Shown: one piece after another, positions 59,184 through 64,000 of the stretch
How positions within the stretch are numbered: position 1 is the stretch's first letter
How the letters are laid out: each line of letters opens with the position of its first letter
NCBI RefSeq assembly: GCF_006438825.1
Contig: NZ_RCZP01000019.1
Coordinates: forward strand, 1 to 64,000
Reading direction: 5' to 3'
DNA length: 64,000 nucleotides
Source of the DNA: Muricoccus nepalensis
GTDB lineage: Bacteria; Pseudomonadota; Alphaproteobacteria; Acetobacterales; Acetobacteraceae
Position numbers and translations under genes: made by a program
The notes under the pieces: model-generated
Database searches by the model: none
What the model saw: the letters and a program-made list of their open reading frames with translations, nothing else
Told to the model about the DNA's origin: nothing

Positions 59184-59561
59184 TCAGGCCCAGAGCCGGA
59201 AGGCGTCCGCGACGCGGCGCATCCCCTCGGGCGCGACCAGGATGACGTCGAAGCGGATGCCGGCGGCGCCGTGCCCGGGATGCGCCGCGAGCCAGGCCTC
59301 GCCCGCCGCGATCAGCCGCGCCTGCTGCCGGCGCGAGACGGAGGCGGCCGCCTCGGCGAGGCTGGCGCGCGCCTTCACCTCCACGAAGGCCAGCAGCCCC
59401 TTCCTCTCCGCCACGAGGTCGAGCTCGCCCAGGCCGGTGCGCACGCGGCGGTCCAGCACCGTCCAGCCGCGCGCCACCAGCGCCGCCGCGGCGCGCTCCT
59501 CGGCGTCGAGGCCGAGCCGCTCGGCCGCGCGGCGGGCGGCCTCCTTGGCAGGCGGGTCCAT
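59184..59561 (-). CDS. yraN: YraN family protein (UPF0102), predicted nuclease fold
   Basis: 125 residues from ATG 59561. Restriction-endonuclease-like core: [27 protein letters not shown] with the E-x-D...E-x-K pattern, and [15 protein letters not shown]. Function is unknown in this family; often near chromosome maintenance genes. Convergent with mepA, divergent from ggt. Confidence 0.93.
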   Translation of the reverse strand: MDPPAKEAARRAAERLGLDAEERAAAALVARGWTVLDRRVRTGLGELDLVAERKGLLAFVEVKARASLAEAAASVSRRQQARLIAAGEAWLAAHPGHGAAGIRFDVILVAPEGMRRVADAFRLWA

Positions 59562-59597
59562 GCTGCCAGGATAGCCCGACCCGTCCCGGAGTCGGCC

Positions 59598-61280
59598 ATG
59601 CGCCCGTTCGTCGCCGTGCTTCTCCTGCTGGCCGCCTGGCCCGCCCTCGCGCAGTCGCCCCCGGGCAAGGGCATGGTCGCCGCGGCCCACCCGCTCGCCG
59701 CCGAGGCGGGGCTGGAGGTGCTGCGGCGGGGCGGGGCGGCGGTGGACGCGGCCGTCGCCGTCCAGGCCGTTCTCACCCTCGTCGAGCCGCAGTCGAGCGG
59801 CATCGGCGGGGGCGCGCTCCTCCTGAACTGGGACGCGGCGTCCCGCGCCGCCACCGCCTTCGACGGGCGCGAGACCGCCCCCGCCGCGGCGCGCCCGGAG
59901 CTCTTCCTGCGGCCCGATGGCACGCCGCTGCCCTTCTACGAGGCCGTGCTCTCGGGCCGCAGCGTGGGCGTGCCGGGCGCGGTCGCGATGCTGGAGATGG
60001 CCCATCGCCGCCACGGCCGGCTGCCCTGGGAGGGCCTCTGGGCCCGCGCCATCGCGCTGGCGGAGGAGGGCTTTCCCGTCTCCGAGCGCCTCGCCGAGGC
60101 CATCGCGGGGGACGCGGCGCGGCTGGCCCGGCATCCCTCCGCGCGGGACCTCTTCCTGCGCGGCGGCGACCGCCCGCTCAGGGCCGGGGAGCGGCTGCGG
60201 AACCCGGCCCTGGCGGAGACCTTCCGGCTGATCGCGCGGGACGGGGCCGCGGCGCTCCTCCGCGGCCCCGTCGCCGAGGCCATCGTGGAGGCCGTGCGCG
60301 GCCACGGCGAGGGCGGGGCGATGACGACCGACGACCTCGCCGCCTACGCCGCGAAGGAGCGCGAGCCGGTCTGCCTGCCCTACCGCGCCTTCCGCGTCTG
60401 CGGCTTCCCGCCGCCCTCCTCCGGCGGCGTCGCCGTCGGGCAGATCCTGGGCGTGCTCGAGCACTTCGACCTGCCGCGCCTCGACCCCCGCGGGCCGGAG
60501 GCGGCGCACCTCCTGGCCGAGGCGGGGCGCCTGGCCTTCGCGGACCGCGCGCAGTACCTCGCCGATCCGGACGTCGTGCCCGTGCCGGTGCGCGGGCTGC
60601 TCGACCCCGCCTACCTCACCCTTCGCGCCCAGCTCGTCTCGCCGGGGCAGGCCATCGCGGAACCCCGCGCCGGGAACCCGCGCTGGCGCGAGGCGGGGCC
60701 CGGGGCGCCGATGCCGGAAGCCGTGGAGAACGGCACCAGCCATGTCGCGATCGTCGACGCCGCGGGGAACGCCGTCTCGATGACGACGACGGTGGAGGAC
60801 ACCTTCGGCGCGCGCCTCGTGGCCGGTGGCTTCGTCCTCAACAACGAGCTGACCGACTTCTCCTTCCGCCCTGAGATCGAGGGGCGCCCGGTGGCCAACC
60901 GCGTGGGGCCGGGCAAGCGGCCACGCTCCTCGATGTCGCCCAGCCTCGTCCTCGACGGCGAAGGGCGGCTCGCGGCGGTCGTCGGCTCGCCCGGCGGCGG
61001 GCGGATCATCGGCTACGTCGCGCAGGCGCTCGTCGGGATGCTCGACTGGGGCATGACGCCGCAGGAGGCGGTCTCCCTGCCCCATGTCGGGACGCTCGGC
61101 GGCGCGGTCGAGCTCGAGGCCGATACCCCGGCGGCCGCCCTGGCCCCGGCCCTGGCGGCGCGGGGCCACCGGGTGGAGGTCCGCGCCATGCCCTCGGGCA
61201 TCCAAGCCATCCGCGTGACCCCGCAGGGATTGCTCGGCGGCGCCGACCCGCGGCGCGAGGGCGTTTCGCTAGGCGAGTGA
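59598..61280 (+). CDS. ggt: Gamma-glutamyltransferase
   Basis: 560 residues with a signal peptide (cleavage near ALAQS). Nucleophile Thr380 in [11 protein letters not shown], where the precursor cuts itself into two subunits; [22 protein letters not shown] and [16 protein letters not shown] line the site. It transfers or hydrolyses the gamma-glutamyl group of glutathione in the periplasm. ATG 59598. Confidence 0.94.
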   Translation: MRPFVAVLLLLAAWPALAQSPPGKGMVAAAHPLAAEAGLEVLRRGGAAVDAAVAVQAVLTLVEPQSSGIGGGALLLNWDAASRAATAFDGRETAPAAARPELFLRPDGTPLPFYEAVLSGRSVGVPGAVAMLEMAHRRHGRLPWEGLWARAIALAEEGFPVSERLAEAIAGDAARLARHPSARDLFLRGGDRPLRAGERLRNPALAETFRLIARDGAAALLRGPVAEAIVEAVRGHGEGGAMTTDDLAAYAAKEREPVCLPYRAFRVCGFPPPSSGGVAVGQILGVLEHFDLPRLDPRGPEAAHLLAEAGRLAFADRAQYLADPDVVPVPVRGLLDPAYLTLRAQLVSPGQAIAEPRAGNPRWREAGPGAPMPEAVENGTSHVAIVDAAGNAVSMTTTVEDTFGARLVAGGFVLNNELTDFSFRPEIEGRPVANRVGPGKRPRSSMSPSLVLDGEGRLAAVVGSPGGGRIIGYVAQALVGMLDWGMTPQEAVSLPHVGTLGGAVELEADTPAAALAPALAARGHRVEVRAMPSGIQAIRVTPQGLLGGADPRREGVSLGE

Positions 61281-61335
61281 CGCGCCCCAACCCGCGCGCC
61301 CTTCGCGCGCTATCGGGCTGAACCGGAGACCCGCC

Positions 61336-61863
61336 ATGCGCCGCCCCGCCCTCGCCCTGCTCGCCGCCGTCGCCCTCGCCGGCCCCGCCCTCGCGGCCGA
61401 CGACACCGCGCAGATCGGCTACGTGAACACCGCGCTCACCAATCTCGGCCTCACGCGGAGCCACCGCATCGTCATCGAGCGCTTCGACGACCCAGAGGTG
61501 CGCAACGTCTCCTGCTACCTCAGCCAGGCCCGCACCGGCGGGATTTCCGGCATGGTGGGCGTGGCGGAGGACCCCGCGCGCTTCTCCATCTCCTGCACGG
61601 CCACGGGGCCGGTGGAGATCTCCCCCGGCGCGGCGCGGGGGGAGCGGGGCGAGATCGTCCACGAGAACTCGACGAGCCTCTTCTTCAAGGAGACCCGCGT
61701 CCACCGCTTCATCGACACGCAGCGCAACGCCGTCGTCTACATGGTCTGGTCGACGAAGCTGGTCGAGGGATCCCCCTTCAGCGCGGTGGCCGTCGTGCCG
61801 GTGGCCGTGACGCCCGTCGCGCCCACGCCGGCCTCCAGCCCGGCCGCCGCCCCGGCGCGCTGA
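61336..61863 (+). CDS. creA: CreA family protein
   Basis: 175 residues, signal peptide (cleavage near ALAAD). IGYVNTALTNLGLTRSHRIVIERFDDPEV, VSCYLSQARTGGISGMVG and TSLFFKETRVHRFID are the conserved blocks. A Pro/Ala/Val-rich tail is added. Function unknown; periplasmic. Confidence 0.92.
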   Translation: MRRPALALLAAVALAGPALAADDTAQIGYVNTALTNLGLTRSHRIVIERFDDPEVRNVSCYLSQARTGGISGMVGVAEDPARFSISCTATGPVEISPGAARGERGEIVHENSTSLFFKETRVHRFIDTQRNAVVYMVWSTKLVEGSPFSAVAVVPVAVTPVAPTPASSPAAAPAR

Positions 61864-61887
61864 GCCGTCCCGGACGGCCCGGCCTGA

Positions 61888-63030
61888 TCAACGAAAGAGG
61901 CGGCGGGCGGCGAGGAGGAGGGCGGCGCCGGCCAGCGCCACGGCCGCCGGCACGCCGAGGAGCGGCAGCGGCCCGCCGGGGGCGAGGGATGCGGCCGCGG
62001 GCGGCGCCAGGCTCGCGCCAAGGAAGAGGGTGCAGGTGTAGACCGCGACGGCCAGGCCCCGCCGCGGCGTCGCGGCCCGGCCCGAGATGGTCATGATCAG
62101 CCCCGTCACGCCGATGCCGACCCCCGCCGTCGCGAGCGCCGCCCCTCCGCCCAGCCCGCCCCACCCGCCCTCGAGGGTGAGCGCGAGCCCTGCCGCCACC
62201 ATCGCGAAGCCGGTGATGGCGGTGCCGGGCGCGCCGATCCGGCCGGCCAGCGGCACCGCGAGGAAGCCCGCGGCGAGCGCCGGGACCGCGAGGAGCCGCA
62301 GCGTCGCCGGCCCGATCGGCAGGGAAGGGCCGAGGATCTGAACGCCCGCCTGGAAGGCGACGAAGGCAAACATGAGCATCGGCGCGCAGACCCAGCAGGC
62401 GACGATGATCGGGTCGCGCGCGGGCGAGGCGGCGCGGGCGCCGCTCACCGGCGCCGGCCGCCCGAGGCCGGCCCGCCCGAGCGTGGCCGCCAGCAGCAGG
62501 GCGGCCGCGAGGAGGAGCGGCGCCGCGCCGAGCATGACCGGCGGCAGCCCGTGCTCGGCGACGTCCGCGACGACGAGCTGCGCGACCGGGGCGGAGGCGA
62601 GGAAGGAGAAGGCCATGGCCGCGATGCCGAAGGGCCGGCGCTCCTCCGGCAGCGTCTCCACCACGAGCGAGACGGCGGCGGGCGGCAGCGTGGCGGCGAA
62701 GACGCCCTGCAGGGCGCGGGCGGCAAGAAGGCTCGGGAAGCCCGGCGCCGGCCCGGCCAGGACGGTGGCCGCCGAGAGCAGCACGAGGCCTGCGAGGATG
62801 ACCCGGCCGCGCCCGAGGCGGTCGGACAGTGGCCCGCAGGCGAGGAAGCTTGCCGCGTAGGTGACGCCGAAGGCGCTTCCCGCCAGCGCCGCCGTCGGCG
62901 CGTCGAGCCCGTAGCGCGCCTCGATCCAGGGCGTGAGCGGGATGGTGGCGTAGAGCTGCCCGACGACGAGCAGCCCGCAGGCCATCATCACCGCGATGAG
63001 GGCGGCCTGCCGGCCCGGCGTGGGGCTCAG
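61888..63030 (-). CDS. MFS transporter, CTG start proposed
   Basis: About 380 residues, twelve hydrophobic segments. MFS signature loop: FLACGPLSDRLGRGRVILAG. Likely drug or metabolite efflux of the Bcr/YbjJ-like type. The ATG start at 62988 would begin inside helix 1. An in-frame CTG at 63030 sits in a CTGA overlap with the upstream ATPase stop and restores the helix (QAALIAVMMACGLLVVGQLY); the ribosome site there is weak, so the start is tentative. Confidence 0.85.
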   Translation of the reverse strand: MSPTPGRQAALIAVMMACGLLVVGQLYATIPLTPWIEARYGLDAPTAALAGSAFGVTYAASFLACGPLSDRLGRGRVILAGLVLLSAATVLAGPAPGFPSLLAARALQGVFAATLPPAAVSLVVETLPEERRPFGIAAMAFSFLASAPVAQLVVADVAEHGLPPVMLGAAPLLLAAALLLAATLGRAGLGRPAPVSGARAASPARDPIIVACWVCAPMLMFAFVAFQAGVQILGPSLPIGPATLRLLAVPALAAGFLAVPLAGRIGAPGTAITGFAMVAAGLALTLEGGWGGLGGGAALATAGVGIGVTGLIMTISGRAATPRRGLAVAVYTCTLFLGASLAPPAAASLAPGGPLPLLGVPAAVALAGAALLLAARRLFR

Positions 63031-64000
63031 GCCGCCGCCCGCGCCTCGAAGCCGTCGCGCCCTTCCTCCACGGCGTGGCAGGCGACGAGGGTCTCCGGCG
63101 TGCCGCGGGCCGCGACCAGGGCCGGGCGCTCGGCGCGGCAGCGGTCGTTGGCGAGGGGGCAGCGCGGGTTGAAGGTGCAGCCGGAGGGCGGGCTGATCGG
63201 GCTCGGCACCTCCCCGCCCACCGGCTGGCGCTCCCGCCCGGCCATCTCCAGGTCCGGGATCGCCTCCATCAGGGCCCGCGTGTAGGGGTGGCGCGGCGCG
63301 GTGAAGAGGGTCTCGGCGGGCGCGGATTCCACAATCCGGCCGAGATACATGACGCCCACGCGGTCGCTCACCTGCCGCACGACGGCCAGGTTGTGGCTGA
63401 TGAACAGGTAGGTCAGCCCGAGCTCGCGCTGCAGGCCCTTCATCAGGTTGAGGATCTGCGCCTGCACCGACACGTCGAGCGCCGAGGTCGGCTCGTCGCA
63501 GACGAGGAACTCGGGGTTGGACGACAGCGCGCGGGCGATGGAGATGCGCTGGCGCTGCCCGCCGGAGAACTCGTGCGGGAAGCGGTTGCCGTCGGCCGGC
63601 GAGAGGCCGACCTGGCGGAGCAGCGCGCCCACCTTCTCGCGCAGCGCGGCGCCGCCCTCGGCGATGCCGAAGGCGCGGATCGGCTCGCCGACGATGTCCG
63701 ACACCCGCCAGCGGGGGTTGAGGCTGGCGTAGGGGTCCTGGAAGATCATCTGCATGCGGCGGCGCTGCGCGACGGACTTCCGCGCCTCCGCCAGCTCCTG
63801 CCCCTCGAAGATGGCCTGGCCGCCGCTCGGCGCGTAGAGGCCGACCGCGAGCCGCGCGACGGTCGATTTGCCGCAGCCGCTCTCGCCGACGAGGGAGAAG
63901 GTGGTGCCGCGCGGGATGGCGAAGGAGACGCCGTCCACCGCGCGCAGCGTCCGCCGCGGCTCGCGCGCGAGGAGGCGCTGCAGGGCCGGCTTCGAGACAT
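63027..64000 (-). CDS. Peptide-type ABC transporter ATPase (DppF/GsiA-like), start beyond window
   Basis: The reading frame runs to the window edge; the visible part is 324 codons, ending at TGA 63027. The edge reads [26 protein letters not shown], the normal N-terminal third. Walker [52 protein letters not shown] and the C-terminal Cys cluster [14 protein letters not shown]. Second peptide transporter operon of the region, related to the one at 44323. Confidence 0.92.
   Translation of the reverse strand, partial: VSKPALQRLLAREPRRTLRAVDGVSFAIPRGTTFSLVGESGCGKSTVARLAVGLYAPSGGQAIFEGQELAEARKSVAQRRRMQMIFQDPYASLNPRWRVSDIVGEPIRAFGIAEGGAALREKVGALLRQVGLSPADGNRFPHEFSGGQRQRISIARALSSNPEFLVCDEPTSALDVSVQAQILNLMKGLQRELGLTYLFISHNLAVVRQVSDRVGVMYLGRIVESAPAETLFTAPRHPYTRALMEAIPDLEMAGRERQPVGGEVPSPISPPSGCTFNPRCPLANDRCRAERPALVAARGTPETLVACHAVEEGRDGFEARAAA

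Overview
The window is very GC-rich chromosomal DNA from an alphaproteobacterium. Best guess is a free-living Rhodospirillales/Acetobacteraceae (Roseomonas-like) organism. The main reasons are the linked dusB-ntrB-ntrC-ntrY-ntrX block beside a fused ispDF gene, an hfq-hflX pair, and many peptide-type ABC transporter genes with Tat-type binding proteins. This assignment comes from gene content only; no rRNA or tRNA gene is visible.

Left end (1-7254), accessory DNA: a decayed IS5-type transposase with an in-frame stop, then a two-gene locus. Its first gene is a giant coiled-coil/P-loop NTPase whose reading frame carries two in-frame stops (1176-1178 and 6051-6053). The frame would otherwise run from 873 to 6209 and overlap the next gene by GTGA. 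The second gene ends in an RNALSH (Rx4H) motif typical of HEPN ribonucleases. This is the best candidate for an undescribed, defence-like system.

Sensory cluster (7255-15513): a photoactive yellow protein homologue with the chromophore cysteine and both hydrogen-bonding residues conserved lies directly behind a hybrid histidine kinase with six PAS domains. Divergently transcribed is a chemoreceptor with a C-terminal PilZ domain.

Housekeeping block (15601-24414, + strand): mltB, rlpA, a D,D-carboxypeptidase, tmk, holB, metG, a TatD nuclease, a metallo-beta-lactamase-fold hydrolase and mazG, mostly overlapping by a few bases. On the - strand (24411-36012) follow an IMPase-family phosphatase, hflX, hfq, a HAD phosphatase, a D-amino acid aminotransferase, and ntrX, ntrY, ntrC, ntrB, dusB. 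The fused ispDF is divergent from dusB.

Right half: a histone-deacetylase-like deacetylase coupled to a thiolase, a lone flagellin, and a double cold-shock-domain protein with a Gly/Arg repeat linker. Next is a long - strand locus (53285 to 41626) with three paralogous binding proteins, two permeases, two ATPases, two subunits of a molybdenum hydroxylase (large subunit absent) and a D-amino acid dehydrogenase-like oxidase. Then come GtrA plus a GT2 glycosyltransferase, a type I secretion ATPase/HlyD pair, a small unknown, MepA, YraN, gamma-glutamyltransferase, CreA, an MFS transporter, and the start-truncated end of another peptide ABC ATPase.
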